The translations under genes and the position numbers were made by a program. DNA of 64,000 nucleotides from positions 5,394,001 to 5,458,000 of the forward strand of contig NZ_CP080332.1 of NCBI RefSeq assembly GCF_019456655.1. Reading direction: 5' to 3'. Shown here in pieces: positions 53,875 through 63,706 of the stretch. The DNA comes from Mycolicibacterium diernhoferi (GTDB lineage: Bacteria > Actinomycetota > Actinomycetes > Mycobacteriales > Mycobacteriaceae). The notes beneath the pieces were generated by a model. The model was not told where the DNA came from, did no database searches, and saw nothing but the letters and a program-made list of their open reading frames with translations. The stretch's first letter is position 1, and each line of letters opens with the position of its first letter.

Positions 53875-55395
53875 ATGACGAGCGAAAGCCGGACCGTTCC
53901 TGCGGTGCTGGACCGGATTGCCGTGCAACTTTGCGACCACGAAGCCCTGGTCACGGCCGAGAAACGGTTCACCTACGGGCAGCTGCGCGACGAGGTCCGC
54001 CGGGCCGCCGCGGCGATGATCGACCTCGGGGTCAACGTCGGCGACCGGGTCGCGATCTGGTCCCCGAACACCTGGCACTGGGTGGTCGCCGCGTTGGCCA
54101 CCCACTACGCCGGCGCCGTCATGGTTCCGCTGAACACCCGCTACACCGCCGGCGAGGCCGCCGACATCCTGGCCCGCACCGAGGCACCACTGCTGATCGC
54201 CGCCGGAGAATTCCTGGGCGCCGACCGCACCGAGCAGCTCGACCGCGACGCCCTGCCCGCGCTGCGCCACATCGTCCGGATCCCCATCGATGCGCCGGAC
54301 GGAACCTGGGACGAGTTCATCGCTCGCGGGACCGCTTTCGCCGATGTCGATGCCCGCGCCGCGGCGGTCTCCCCCGACGACGTGTCCGACATCCTGTTCA
54401 CCTCCGGCACGACCGGCCGCAGCAAGGGTGTGCGCTGCGCACACCGCCAGTCGCTGGACGCCTCGGCGGCCTGGGCGGCCTGCGGTCAGGTCACCAGCGC
54501 CGACCGCTATCTGTGCATCAACCCGTTCTTCCACAACTTCGGCTACAAGGCCGGCATCCTGGCCTGCCTGCAGACCGGGGCCACGCTGTACCCACTGCTC
54601 ACCTTCGATCCCGAGCAGGCAATGAAAGCCGTTGCCGAACACCAGATCACGGTGCTTCCCGGCCCGCCCACCATCTACCAGACGCTGCTGGATCACCCGC
54701 GCCGCGCCGACTACGACCTGAGTTCGCTGCGCTTCGCGGTGACCGGGGCCGCGGTGGTCCCGGTGGTGCTGATCGAGCGGATGCAGTCCGAACTCGACAT
54801 CGACATCGTGCTGACGGCATACGGCCTGACCGAGGCCGCCGGGTTCGGCACCATGTGCCGGGCCGACGACGACGCCATCACGGTGGCCACCACCTGCGGT
54901 CGCCCGATCGCCGACTTCGAACTGCGTCTCGACGACACCGGCGAGGTACTGCTGCGCGGGCCCAACGTCATGCTCGGCTATCTGAACGACCCGGAGGCGA
55001 CCGCCGCGGCCATCGACCCCGACGGATGGCTACACACCGGCGACATCGGAACATTGGACGCAGCAGGTAATCTCACCATCACCGACCGGTTGAAGGACAT
55101 GTACATCTGCGGCGGGTTCAACGTGTACCCGGCCGAGATCGAGCAGGTGCTGGCCCGCCTCGACGGGGTCGCCGAGGCCGCGGTGATCGGCGTCCCGGAC
55201 GAGCGCCTCGGCGAGGTCGGCAAGGCCTTCGTCGTCGCCAAGGCCGGCGAACAACTCGACGAGGCGACGGTGATCGCCTACACGCGTGAGCATCTGGCGA
55301 ACTTCAAGGTGCCCCGATCGGTGGCTTTCCTCGACGTTCTGCCGCGAAACCCAGGAGGCAAAGTGGTCAAACCACAGCTGCGAGAGATGATCTAA
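53875..55395 (+). CDS. fadD3: HIP-CoA ligase (fatty-acid-CoA ligase family)
   Basis: 506 residues, orthologue of Rv3561. FadD3 activates the two-ring acid HIP with ATP and CoA, the step that commits it to ring C/D breakdown and makes the KstR2 inducer. ANL-family motifs are FTSGTTGRSKGV, YGLTEAAGFG, TGDIGTLDAAGN and the C-terminal NPGGKVVK with the catalytic Lys. GAGGAG lies six bases before the ATG. The first gene of fadD3-fadE31-fadE32-fadE33-aspB. Confidence 0.95.
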   Translation: MTSESRTVPAVLDRIAVQLCDHEALVTAEKRFTYGQLRDEVRRAAAAMIDLGVNVGDRVAIWSPNTWHWVVAALATHYAGAVMVPLNTRYTAGEAADILARTEAPLLIAAGEFLGADRTEQLDRDALPALRHIVRIPIDAPDGTWDEFIARGTAFADVDARAAAVSPDDVSDILFTSGTTGRSKGVRCAHRQSLDASAAWAACGQVTSADRYLCINPFFHNFGYKAGILACLQTGATLYPLLTFDPEQAMKAVAEHQITVLPGPPTIYQTLLDHPRRADYDLSSLRFAVTGAAVVPVVLIERMQSELDIDIVLTAYGLTEAAGFGTMCRADDDAITVATTCGRPIADFELRLDDTGEVLLRGPNVMLGYLNDPEATAAAIDPDGWLHTGDIGTLDAAGNLTITDRLKDMYICGGFNVYPAEIEQVLARLDGVAEAAVIGVPDERLGEVGKAFVVAKAGEQLDEATVIAYTREHLANFKVPRSVAFLDVLPRNPGGKVVKPQLREMI

Positions 55396-56526
55396 ATGGA
55401 CCTGACATTCGACGAGGGCACCGAGGAGTTCCGGGCCGAGGTCCGCGAGTTCCTCGCGGCCAATCGTGACGCGTTCCCGACGAAGTCCTACGACACCCTG
55501 GAGGGCTTCGAGCAGCACCGTCGCTGGGACAAGGTGCTCTTCGACGCCGGCCTGTCGGTGATCGCCTGGCCGAAGGAATACGGTGGCCGCGACGCCACCC
55601 TGCTGCAGTGGGTCGCCTTCGAGGAGGAGTACTTCCGCGCCGGCGCTCCCGGACGGGCCAGCGCCAACGGCACCTCCATGCTGGCGCCGACCCTGTTCGC
55701 GCACGGCACCAAGGAGCAACTCGACCGGGTGCTGCCGAAGATGGCCAGTGGCGAGGAGATCTGGGCGCAGGCCTGGTCCGAGCCCGAGTCCGGCAGCGAC
55801 CTGGCCTCGCTGCGCTCCACCGCCACCAAGGTCGAGGGCGGATGGAAGCTCAACGGCCAGAAGATCTGGAGCTCACGGGCCCCGTTCGGGGAGCGTGGCT
55901 TCGGCCTGTTCCGCTCCGACCCGTCCGCGCAGCGGCACAAGGGCCTGACCTACTTCATGTTCGACCTGAAGGCCGACGGCATCACCGTGCGCCCGATCGC
56001 CCAGCTCGGCGGGGACACCGGCTTCGGCGAGGTGTTCCTCGACGACGTGTTCGTCCCGGACGAGGACGTCATCGGCGAGGTGCACGAGGGCTGGCGCGCG
56101 GCGATGAGCACCTCCAGCAATGAGCGCGGCATGTCGTTGCGCAGCCCGGCACGTTTCCTGGCACCGGCCGAACGGCTTGTCGCACTGTGGAAAGAGAACC
56201 CGGATCCGGTGTTCACCGACCGGGTGGCCGATGCCTGGATCAAGGCGCAGGCCTACCGCCTGCACACGTTCGGCACCGTCACCCGGCTGGCCAACGGCGG
56301 TGAGCTGGGCGCCGAATCCTCGGTGACCAAGGTTTTCTGGTCGGATCTGGATGTCGCGCTGCACCAGACCGCGCTGGACCTGCAGGGTGCCGACGCCGAA
56401 CGGGTCGACCACTGGACAGAGGGCCTGTTGTTCGCCCTCGGTGGGCCGATCTACGCCGGCACCAACGAGATCCAGCGCAATATCATTGCCGAGCGCCTAC
56501 TCGGTCTGCCCCGGGAGCCCAAGTGA
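55396..56526 (+). CDS. fadE31: Acyl-CoA dehydrogenase, HIP pathway
   Basis: 376 residues, orthologue of Rv3562. Complete acyl-CoA dehydrogenase layout with WSEPESGSDLASLRS, a FAD-contacting KIWSS segment and the C-terminal YAGTNEIQRNIIAERLLGLP. It directly abuts fadD3 and overlaps fadE32 by four bases. The long/short pairing with FadE32 suggests a heteromeric enzyme as with ChsE2-ChsE1. Confidence 0.92.
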   Translation: MDLTFDEGTEEFRAEVREFLAANRDAFPTKSYDTLEGFEQHRRWDKVLFDAGLSVIAWPKEYGGRDATLLQWVAFEEEYFRAGAPGRASANGTSMLAPTLFAHGTKEQLDRVLPKMASGEEIWAQAWSEPESGSDLASLRSTATKVEGGWKLNGQKIWSSRAPFGERGFGLFRSDPSAQRHKGLTYFMFDLKADGITVRPIAQLGGDTGFGEVFLDDVFVPDEDVIGEVHEGWRAAMSTSSNERGMSLRSPARFLAPAERLVALWKENPDPVFTDRVADAWIKAQAYRLHTFGTVTRLANGGELGAESSVTKVFWSDLDVALHQTALDLQGADAERVDHWTEGLLFALGGPIYAGTNEIQRNIIAERLLGLPREPK

Positions 56527-57476
56527 ACTTCGAGATCGACGAACAGCAGCGCGATTTCGCGTCCAGCATCGACGCCGCCCTGGGCGCCGCCGATGTACCC
56601 GCGGCCGTACGGGCCTGGGCCGACGGTGACACCGCACCCGGGCGCAAGGTCTGGAACCAGCTCACCGAACTCGGTGTGACCGCACTGTTGGTGGCCGAGA
56701 AGTACGACGGCATCGACGCCCACCCGGTCGACCTCGTCGTCGCGGTGGAGCGTCTCGGCTACTGGGCCGTGCCCGGCCCGGTCACCGAATCGATCGCCGT
56801 CGCCCCGATCCTGCTGACCGATGACGAGCGGTCCGGCGCACTGGCGGCCGGTGAATCGATCGCCACCGTCGCCCTGCCGCCTCAGGTTCCGTACGCGGTC
56901 AATGCCGACTTCGCCGACCTGGTGCTGCTCGCCGAGGATGGGCAGGTGTCGGATGCGGACGCGGGCACCGCGCACGACTCCGTCGACCCGGCCCGAAAGT
57001 TGTTCGAGGTCACCGCTTCCGGCACAGCACGGCCCGCAGATACCGCGCGCGCCTACGAGTTCGGGGTGTTGGCCACCGCGGCACAGCTGATCGGCGCCGG
57101 GCAGGCCATGCTCGACCAGTCGGTCGGATACGCCAAGCAGCGCACCCAGTTCGGCCGGGTGATCGGTTCCTACCAGGCGATCAAGCACAAGCTGGCCGAC
57201 GTGCACATCGCGCTGGAGCTGGCCCGCCCGCTGGTCTACGGTGCGGCGCTCTCGCTGGCCGACAGGTCGGCCGACACCGCGCGCGATGTCAGCGCGGCCA
57301 AGGTCGCCGCCGCCGATGCCGCGCTGCTGGCCGCCCGGTCCTCGTTGCAGACCCACGGCGCCATCGGCTTCACCCAGGAACACGATCTGTCGCTGTTGCT
57401 GCTGAAGGTGCAAGCGCTGCGCTCGGCCTTCGGAGATCCCACTCTGCACCGTCGTCGACTGCTGGAGGCTCTCTAG
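56523..57476 (+). CDS. fadE32: Acyl-CoA dehydrogenase, short HIP-pathway partner
   Basis: 317 residues, orthologue of Rv3563. It is short and has a reduced N-terminal and middle domain. The C-terminal motif is THGAIGFTQEHDLSL in place of the NEIQR motif, the hallmark of beta-type subunits. Overlap with fadE31 favours equal production. The step it serves is a late ring-opened CoA ester, judged from its place in the pathway. Confidence 0.9.
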   Translation: MNFEIDEQQRDFASSIDAALGAADVPAAVRAWADGDTAPGRKVWNQLTELGVTALLVAEKYDGIDAHPVDLVVAVERLGYWAVPGPVTESIAVAPILLTDDERSGALAAGESIATVALPPQVPYAVNADFADLVLLAEDGQVSDADAGTAHDSVDPARKLFEVTASGTARPADTARAYEFGVLATAAQLIGAGQAMLDQSVGYAKQRTQFGRVIGSYQAIKHKLADVHIALELARPLVYGAALSLADRSADTARDVSAAKVAAADAALLAARSSLQTHGAIGFTQEHDLSLLLLKVQALRSAFGDPTLHRRRLLEAL

Positions 57477-57478
57477 AC

Positions 57479-58414
57479 ATGAGTGAAGAACGCGAACTGC
57501 TGCGCTCCACCGTCGCCGCCCTGGTCGACAAGCACGCCGATCCCGAGGCCGTGCGCCGCGCGATGGAGTCCGAGCGCGGGTACGACGAAGCGCTGTGGAA
57601 GGTGCTGTGCGAACAGGTCGGCGCCGCAGCACTGGTGGTGCCCGAGGATCTGGGCGGCGCCGGTGGTGAACTCGCCGATGCCGCAGTGGTACTGGAGGAA
57701 CTCGGCAAGGCGCTGGTCCCGACCCCGCTACTGGGCACCATTCTGGCTGAGTTGGCGCTGCTGAGCGTGCAGGACCATGAACCGCTGGAGGGTCTCGCCG
57801 AGGGTGTGTCCATCGGCACCGTGGTGTTCGATCCGGAGTACGTCATCAACGGCGACATCGCCGATGTCGTGATCGGCACCGACGGCACCGAACTCACCCG
57901 CTGGAGCGCGCTCACCGCGCAGCCCAAGTCCACCATGGACCTGACCCGGCGACTGTCCTCGGTCACCGCCTCGGAGACGGCACCGCTGGGCGCCGACCCG
58001 GGCCTGGCGGACACCGCGGCTCTGCTGCTGGCCGCCGAGCAGATCGGCGCCGCGTCACGCGCCCTGGATCTGACGGTGGCCTACACCAAGGACCGGGTGC
58101 AGTTCGGCCGGCCGATCGGCAGTTTCCAGGCGCTCAAGCACCGGATGGCCGACCTGTACGTCACGGTGCAGTCCGCCCGGGCGGTCATCTACGACGCCAT
58201 CGCCGAACCCTCGGCCACCTCGGCCTCGCTGGCCCGGGTGTTCGCCAGCGAGGCGCTGACCGCGGTCGTGGGCGAGGCGGTGCAGATGCACGGCGGTATC
58301 GCCATCACCTGGGAACATGACATCCAGCTCTACTTCAAGCGGGCGCACGGTAGCGCCCAGCTGCTCGGACCCCCGCGGGAGCACCTGCGCCGGCTCGAAT
58401 CCCAGGTGTTCTAG
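57479..58414 (+). CDS. fadE33: Acyl-CoA dehydrogenase, second short HIP-pathway partner
   Basis: 311 residues, orthologue of Rv3564. Similar in size and C-terminal motif (MHGGIAITWEHDIQLYFK) to FadE32, so also of the beta type. Two short partners after one long one (FadE31) means that subunit pairing is not obvious from order alone. The gene starts two bases after fadE32. Confidence 0.9.
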   Translation: MSEERELLRSTVAALVDKHADPEAVRRAMESERGYDEALWKVLCEQVGAAALVVPEDLGGAGGELADAAVVLEELGKALVPTPLLGTILAELALLSVQDHEPLEGLAEGVSIGTVVFDPEYVINGDIADVVIGTDGTELTRWSALTAQPKSTMDLTRRLSSVTASETAPLGADPGLADTAALLLAAEQIGAASRALDLTVAYTKDRVQFGRPIGSFQALKHRMADLYVTVQSARAVIYDAIAEPSATSASLARVFASEALTAVVGEAVQMHGGIAITWEHDIQLYFKRAHGSAQLLGPPREHLRRLESQVF

Positions 58415-58424
58415 CCTGGTTCAG

Positions 58425-59612
58425 GTGACCCCCCAGGTGGCGCTCCGCGCAGGCATCCCGCCGTTCTACGTGATGGATGTGTGGCTGGCCGCGGCCGAGC
58501 GCCAGCGCACGCACGGCGACCTGGTGAACCTCTCCGCAGGTCAGCCCAGCGCGAAGGCCCCGGCACCGGTGCGCGCGGCGGCCGCGGCGGCGCTCGATGA
58601 GCACAACCTCGGATACACCGTGGCGTTGGGGATCCCGGAACTGCGCGAGGCGATCGCCGGGTCCTACCGCGACCGGCACGGCATCGACGTCGACCCGGAC
58701 GCGGTGGTCATCACCACCGGTTCCACCGGGGGCTTCCTGCTGGCTTTTCTGTCCTGCTTCGATGTCGGCGACCGGGTCGCGGTGACCAGCCCCGGTTACC
58801 CCTGCTACCGCAACATCCTGTCGGCCCTGGGCTGCGAGGTGGTGGAGTTGCCGTGCGAGGCCGACACCCGTTTCCAGCCGACGGTGCAGATGCTGGAGGC
58901 GCTGGACCCTCCGGTCAAGGGGCTGATCATCGCCAGCCCGGCCAACCCCACCGGCACCGTCATCCCACCCGCCGACCTGGCCGCGATCGTGAACTGGTGT
59001 GACCGACGCGGTGTCCAGCTGGTCAGCGACGAGCTCTATCACGGCCTGGTCTACCCGGGTGCGCCGGCGACCAGCTGTGCCTGGGAGACCTCGCGCAATC
59101 CCATTGTGGTGAACAGCTTCTCGAAGTACTTCGCGATGACCGGCTGGCGGCTGGGCTGGCTGTTGGTGCCCGAGCCGCTGCGCCGCGCGGTGGACCGGTT
59201 GACCGGCAACTTCTCCATCTGCCCGCCCACATTGCCGCAGTTGGCCGCGGTCGCGGCCTTCGACCCGCGGTCCCTGGCCGAGGCCGACGCCCTGGTCGGC
59301 GAGTACACCGTCAACCGCGACCTGCTGCTCACGGGCCTGGCCGAGATCGGGCTGGACCGGCTCGCGCCGGCCGACGGCGCGTTCTACGTGTACGCCGACA
59401 TCTCCCGCTACTCCACCGACTCCCTCGGCTTCTGCGAAAGACTGTTGTCCGACACCGGGGTTGCCATCGCGCCCGGCGTCGATTTCGACACCGTGCACGG
59501 TGGTTCGTTCGTCCGGTTGTCCTTCGCCGGTGCCGCGGCCGAGATCACCGAGGCACTCGCCCGGATGGGCCCGTGGCTCAGGACTTCAGGAATTTCAGCA
59601 GATCGGCATTGA
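58425..59612 (+). CDS. aspB: PLP-dependent aminotransferase (class I/II)
   Basis: About 395 residues, orthologue of Rv3565 by place. PLP fold-type I features are [12 protein letters not shown], the cofactor Asp/Tyr region [11 protein letters not shown], the Schiff-base Lys in [16 protein letters not shown] and the carboxylate-binding Arg in SFVRLSFAG. The start is a GTG at 58425, ten bases after fadE33. The substrate is unknown. It is the last gene of the fadD3 unit and overlaps the convergent hydrolase gene by 35 bp. Confidence 0.85.
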   Translation: MTPQVALRAGIPPFYVMDVWLAAAERQRTHGDLVNLSAGQPSAKAPAPVRAAAAAALDEHNLGYTVALGIPELREAIAGSYRDRHGIDVDPDAVVITTGSTGGFLLAFLSCFDVGDRVAVTSPGYPCYRNILSALGCEVVELPCEADTRFQPTVQMLEALDPPVKGLIIASPANPTGTVIPPADLAAIVNWCDRRGVQLVSDELYHGLVYPGAPATSCAWETSRNPIVVNSFSKYFAMTGWRLGWLLVPEPLRRAVDRLTGNFSICPPTLPQLAAVAAFDPRSLAEADALVGEYTVNRDLLLTGLAEIGLDRLAPADGAFYVYADISRYSTDSLGFCERLLSDTGVAIAPGVDFDTVHGGSFVRLSFAGAAAEITEALARMGPWLRTSGISADRH

Positions 59613-60402
59613 TGGTGTCGGCGTGCGTGGTGGGCATGCCGTGCGGGAAATCCTCATAGGTGATCAGCGTCCCGTTCTGCAGTAGCGCAGCGGATTTCGG
59701 GCCGGAGGCGACGTACGGGACGATCTGGTCGTCGCGGCTGTGCATCACCAGGGTGGGCACCGTGATCTTCTTCAGATCCTCGGTGAAATCGGTCTGGGAG
59801 AAGGCCACGATGCCGTCGTAGTGCGAGAAGGCGTCGCCCATCATGCCCTGGCGCCACCAGTTCTCGATGATCGCCTCGTCCGGCTCGACACCGTCACGGT
59901 TGAACCCGTAGAACGGGCCGGCCGGTAGAGCCCGGTAGAACACCGAACGGTTGGCCGCCAACTGCGCCTGCAGATCGTCGAAGACCGATTTGGGCAGGCC
60001 CTCGGGATTGGCCTCGGTCTGCACCATCAGCGGCGGCACCGCGCTGATCAGCGCCGCCTTGGCCACCCGGTCTTCACCGTGCCGGGACAGGTAGCGCACC
60101 ACTTCGCCGCCACCGGTGGAGTGTCCCACGTGAATGGCCGCGCGCAGGTCCAGGTGTGCGGTCAGCGCCGCGAGATCGTCGGCATAGTGGTCGAGATCGT
60201 GTCCGTCGGGAGTCTGGGTGGAGCGGCCGTGGCCGCGCCGGTCATGCGCGATGACCCGGTAACCCTGGCCGAGGAAGAACAGCATCTGGGTGTCCCAGTC
60301 GTCCGAGGACAGCGGCCAGCCGTGGCTGAACACGATCGGCTGACCGGTTCCCCAGTCCTTGTAGAAGATCTCGGTGCCGTCGGTCGTGGTGATCGTGCTC
60401 AT
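59578..60402 (-). CDS. Alpha/beta hydrolase, non-heme haloperoxidase-like
   Basis: About 274 residues from the ATG at 60402, with GAAAGGTGG upstream. The catalytic triad is visible: Ser in [13 protein letters not shown], Asp in HSRDDQIVP and His in PTTHADTIN. The oxyanion stretch is [12 protein letters not shown]. The family holds cofactor-free chloroperoxidases, but most members act as esterases or perhydrolases. No signal peptide. It stands alone between the steroid region and the xylose genes. Confidence 0.88.
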   Translation of the reverse strand: MSTITTTDGTEIFYKDWGTGQPIVFSHGWPLSSDDWDTQMLFFLGQGYRVIAHDRRGHGRSTQTPDGHDLDHYADDLAALTAHLDLRAAIHVGHSTGGGEVVRYLSRHGEDRVAKAALISAVPPLMVQTEANPEGLPKSVFDDLQAQLAANRSVFYRALPAGPFYGFNRDGVEPDEAIIENWWRQGMMGDAFSHYDGIVAFSQTDFTEDLKKITVPTLVMHSRDDQIVPYVASGPKSAALLQNGTLITYEDFPHGMPTTHADTINADLLKFLKS

Positions 60403-60489
60403 GGGCCACCTTTCTCCGGATGAAGTCGGGGACAACTTTGCCTCACCAGCGGCGACCCTGCCATTCCTGCCGGCTGCAATCGGGGGCGC

Positions 60490-61767
60490 TCACCCCAGGC
60501 CGGTCGAGGAGCGCCTGCGCCGGGAGATCGCATCCACACTCGCGGCGAGCAGCAGCACTCCACCGGTGACGAGGAAGTTGATGTAGGAGGACTGGTTCAG
60601 CAACCCGAGGCCGTTGGCGATCGTCGCGACCACGACGCCGCCGATCACGGCGTCGATCGCCCGGCCCTTGCCGCCGAACAGGCTGGTGCCGCCGATGACG
60701 GCGGCGCCCACGGCGTACAGCAACGTGTTTCCCGCACCTGAGGCCGCGGACACCTTGCCTGCGTAGGAGGCCGCGATGATCCCGCTCAGTGCGGCCAGCG
60801 ATGAACAGACGACGAACACCGAGATCCGGATGCGGTCCACCGAGATACCGGCCCGCCGGGCCGCCTCGGCGTTGCCGCCCACCGCGTAGATGTGCCTGCC
60901 GTAGGACGTCCGAGTGAGCACCACCGTCATCACCACGAGCAGCACCAGGATCAGTGGCAGGACGTATGGGATGCCACGAATCTCATTGGCGGCATTGACG
61001 CTTCGGTTCACACTGAGGATGTAGGTGACTCCGAGGATGACCGCGGCGACCATGCCGACGCGGGCGAGCACCACGCTCAGCGGCGAGTTCGCCAACCGCA
61101 GCGCGGCCTTGCGCCGGTACTGGTACAGCTCGAAACCCGCGAAGGCGACGACCACCAGCAGCGCGGCCACCCAGCCCGCGGTGACCGGCAGGTTGCTGAT
61201 CGTCAGCCCGCGGACCACCGAGTCGTCGACACGGACCGAACCGCCCTCGCCGATCATCTTGAGCGTCACCCCCTGCAACCCGAGGAAGAACGCCAACGTG
61301 ACCACGAAGGACGGGATGCCGAGCTTGGCCCGCAGCAGACCGATCACCAGACCGATGACGGCGCCACAGAAGATTCCGGTCAGCACCGCCGCCCACCACG
61401 GCCAGCCCTGGTTGACGATGATCAGCCCCATCGCGCAGGCCGACACGCCGCCCGCGACGCCCGCGGACAGGTCGATATCGCCGAGCAGCAGGACGAACAC
61501 CAGGCCCATCGCCAGAACACAGATCGAACCGGCCTGGGTGATCAGGTTGGCCAGGTTCAGTGCGGACAGGAAGCGGTCGTTGGCCAGACCGAACACGACG
61601 AACAGCACGATCAGGCCGAGGATCGCGGGCAGCGAACCCATGTCGCCGCCGCGCACGCGTTGCAGATAGCTGCGCAGCGCGGCGCCGAACGTGGCGTCGA
61701 CCCGGGTGTCCCCGGCGAATTCGGAATCGGCCAGGGTGACCGGGGGTTGCGAGCTCATGGTGGTCAT
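60490..61767 (-). CDS. xylH: Sugar ABC transporter permease (xylose type)
   Basis: About 425 residues with ten or more membrane segments of the BPD_transp_2 family (XylH/RbsC type). GLVFVLLLGDIDLSAGV is the family signature and GNAEAARRAGI is the coupling loop to the ATPase. The start is the ATG at 61767 (a second ATG three codons later). It lies 26 bp after the ATPase gene and completes a xylose-type importer with the xylose isomerase upstream. Other aldopentoses could be carried. Confidence 0.87.
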   Translation of the reverse strand: MTTMSSQPPVTLADSEFAGDTRVDATFGAALRSYLQRVRGGDMGSLPAILGLIVLFVVFGLANDRFLSALNLANLITQAGSICVLAMGLVFVLLLGDIDLSAGVAGGVSACAMGLIIVNQGWPWWAAVLTGIFCGAVIGLVIGLLRAKLGIPSFVVTLAFFLGLQGVTLKMIGEGGSVRVDDSVVRGLTISNLPVTAGWVAALLVVVAFAGFELYQYRRKAALRLANSPLSVVLARVGMVAAVILGVTYILSVNRSVNAANEIRGIPYVLPLILVLLVVMTVVLTRTSYGRHIYAVGGNAEAARRAGISVDRIRISVFVVCSSLAALSGIIAASYAGKVSAASGAGNTLLYAVGAAVIGGTSLFGGKGRAIDAVIGGVVVATIANGLGLLNQSSYINFLVTGGVLLLAASVDAISRRRRSSTGLG

Positions 61768-61793
61768 CTCAGGGTCATTTCTGTGTCGGTGTC

Positions 61794-62570
61794 TCACATC
61801 GATTCGGCGGCCTGCGCCGGTTCCAGGCCCAACGCGCCGGAGCGCCCGGCGGTGATGAGTTCCACCACCTGCCCGTGGGTGACGTCGGCCGCCCGCACAT
61901 CGGCGGCCACCCGCCCGAGGTACAACGCGCAGATCCGGTCGGCGACCTGGAAGACGTCGTTCATGTTGTGCGAGATCAGCACGACACCCAGTCCCTGGTC
62001 GGCCAACCGCCGCACCAGCTTGATCACCTGCTGGGTCTGCGCGACGCCGAGCGCGGCGGTGGGTTCGTCCAGCAGCACGACCTTGGAGTTCCACAGCACC
62101 GATTTCGCGATGGCCACGGTCTGGCGCTGACCACCGGACAGGCTCGACACCGGTTGGCGCACGGACTTCACGGTCCGCACCGACAGCGAGGTCAGCGCCT
62201 CCCGCGCCATCGTCTCCATCCGGGCCTCGTCCAGCAACCCGCGGTTCTTCAATTCCCTTCCCAGGAACATGTTCTCGACGATGTCCAGGTTGTCGCACAG
62301 GGCCAGGTCCTGGTAGACGACCTCGACGCCGAGGGTTGCGACATCGTTGGGGCCACGCACCGTCACCGGCTCGCCCGCGAACAGATACGTACCCGTGTCG
62401 ATGGGATGGATCCCGGCGATCGCCTTCACCAGCGTCGACTTCCCCGCGCCGTTGTCACCGACCAGCGCCGTCACCTGACCGGGGTAGACCCGGAAGTCGA
62501 TATCGTGCAGCACGTGCACCACACCGAAACTCTTGTTGACGCCTCGTAATTCGAGGATCGGCGCGTCCAT
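61794..62570 (-). CDS. xylG: Sugar ABC transporter ATP-binding protein (single-domain)
   Basis: About 258 residues with one ABC domain: Walker A GDNGAGKSTL, Q-loop VVYQDLAL, signature LSGGQRQ, Walker B VVLLDEPTAAL and the switch His in LISHNM. XylG of E. coli has two ABC domains; this single-domain form is usual in actinobacterial ChvE/GguA-like or frc-type systems, so it probably works as a homodimer. The ATG at 62570 shares its A with the TGA of the binding-protein gene. Confidence 0.88.
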   Translation of the reverse strand: MDAPILELRGVNKSFGVVHVLHDIDFRVYPGQVTALVGDNGAGKSTLVKAIAGIHPIDTGTYLFAGEPVTVRGPNDVATLGVEVVYQDLALCDNLDIVENMFLGRELKNRGLLDEARMETMAREALTSLSVRTVKSVRQPVSSLSGGQRQTVAIAKSVLWNSKVVLLDEPTAALGVAQTQQVIKLVRRLADQGLGVVLISHNMNDVFQVADRICALYLGRVAADVRAADVTHGQVVELITAGRSGALGLEPAQAAESM

Positions 62571-63637
62571 CAGACGCCTGCGGCCGTGCACATCTCGGCG
62601 AACGTCCCGGTGCACACCTCGTCCCGGGACTGCCCGCCGTCGTCGAGGACCACGTTGATGTTGTCCTTGGTGATCGACTTCGGTGTCAGCAGCACCGACG
62701 GCACATCCCGGTCGCCGGTGTCGTCCCGCGAGGTCGCCGACGTCGCCGGCTGTTCACCGGCGGCGAGGGCGATCGCCACCTCGGCCAGCGCATTGGCCTC
62801 CTCGGCCGCCGACTTGTACACCGACATGCACTGCGAGCCGGCCAGGATGTTCTGCAGCCCTTCGACCGTCGCGTCCTGACCGGTCACCGGGACCTGGCCT
62901 GCGCGCCGGTTCTTCTCCAGGATCGAGATCACCGATCCGGCCAGCCCGTCGTTCGCCGCGTACACACCGTCGATGCGGCCGTCGGCCGCGGTGTAGAGCT
63001 GCTCGAAGATCGTCACGGCCTTGTCGTTGTCCCAATCCGGCACCGCCTGCTCACCGACATTGGTGATCGTCGGGGTCGCGTCGATCACCGAGTGTGCACC
63101 GTTGCTGAAGAGGGTGGCGTTGTTGTCGGTGGGAGAACCGTTGAGGAACACCACGTTCGCCGGCCGGTCGCCGAGGCAGGCCAGGAGACCCTCACCCTGC
63201 AGTTCGCCGACCTTGGTGTTGTCGAACGAGACGTAGACATCGGCGGAACCACCGAGGGTCAAGCGGTCGTAGTCGATGGTCTTGACGCCCTGCGCGGCGG
63301 CCTTCTGCTGGATGGAGGCCCCGCTGTCGGAATCGAGGTTGACGATCGCCAGCACCGTGACGCCGTCGGCGATCATGCCGTCGGCGATGGTGGCCATCGT
63401 GTCGGCGGACCCCTCGGCGTTCTGGATCGTGTACGGCACACCGGCATCCTTGAACGCCGCTTCCAGCGCCGGCCGGTCCTTCGTCTCCCACCGCACCGAG
63501 GATTTGGTGTCCGGCAGGATGACACCGATCTTTCCGCCCGCGGCGTCGGCCGACTCCGATGTGTTCGATCCACACGCCGTCAGGGTCAGGCCGACGCCGA
63601 CGACGGCGGTCACGAGCAGGGTGCTGGTGCGTTTCAT
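62570..63637 (-). CDS. xylF: Sugar-binding lipoprotein of the xylose ABC transporter
   Basis: 355 residues. A lipoprotein signal with the lipobox LTAC (about residues 19-22) anchors it outside the membrane. The periplasmic-binding fold of the XylF/RbsB type starts with KIGVILPDTKSSVRWE and has VYAANDGLAGSVISIL in the second lobe. It would catch xylose or a similar sugar. Its last base is shared with the ATPase start. It begins 69 bp after the xylose isomerase stop, so the genes probably form one operon. Confidence 0.88.
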   Translation of the reverse strand: MKRTSTLLVTAVVGVGLTLTACGSNTSESADAAGGKIGVILPDTKSSVRWETKDRPALEAAFKDAGVPYTIQNAEGSADTMATIADGMIADGVTVLAIVNLDSDSGASIQQKAAAQGVKTIDYDRLTLGGSADVYVSFDNTKVGELQGEGLLACLGDRPANVVFLNGSPTDNNATLFSNGAHSVIDATPTITNVGEQAVPDWDNDKAVTIFEQLYTAADGRIDGVYAANDGLAGSVISILEKNRRAGQVPVTGQDATVEGLQNILAGSQCMSVYKSAAEEANALAEVAIALAAGEQPATSATSRDDTGDRDVPSVLLTPKSITKDNINVVLDDGGQSRDEVCTGTFAEMCTAAGV

Positions 63638-63688
63638 GAGGTCCTCCGGGTGGTCGTCGTCTGAGTTTTTTGTTTCCGAGCCTGACTT

Positions 63689-63698
63689 ATCACGTGAT
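63689..63698. promoter_or_regulatory. Short palindrome between xylA and the xylF-like gene
   Basis: ATCACGTGAT is a perfect 10-base palindrome lying in the 69 bp between xylA (stop 63707) and the binding-protein start (63637). It could be a repressor site for an internal promoter of the transporter genes. One short palindrome may also occur by chance. Confidence 0.3.
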
Positions 63699-63706
63699 GC
63701 AGATCA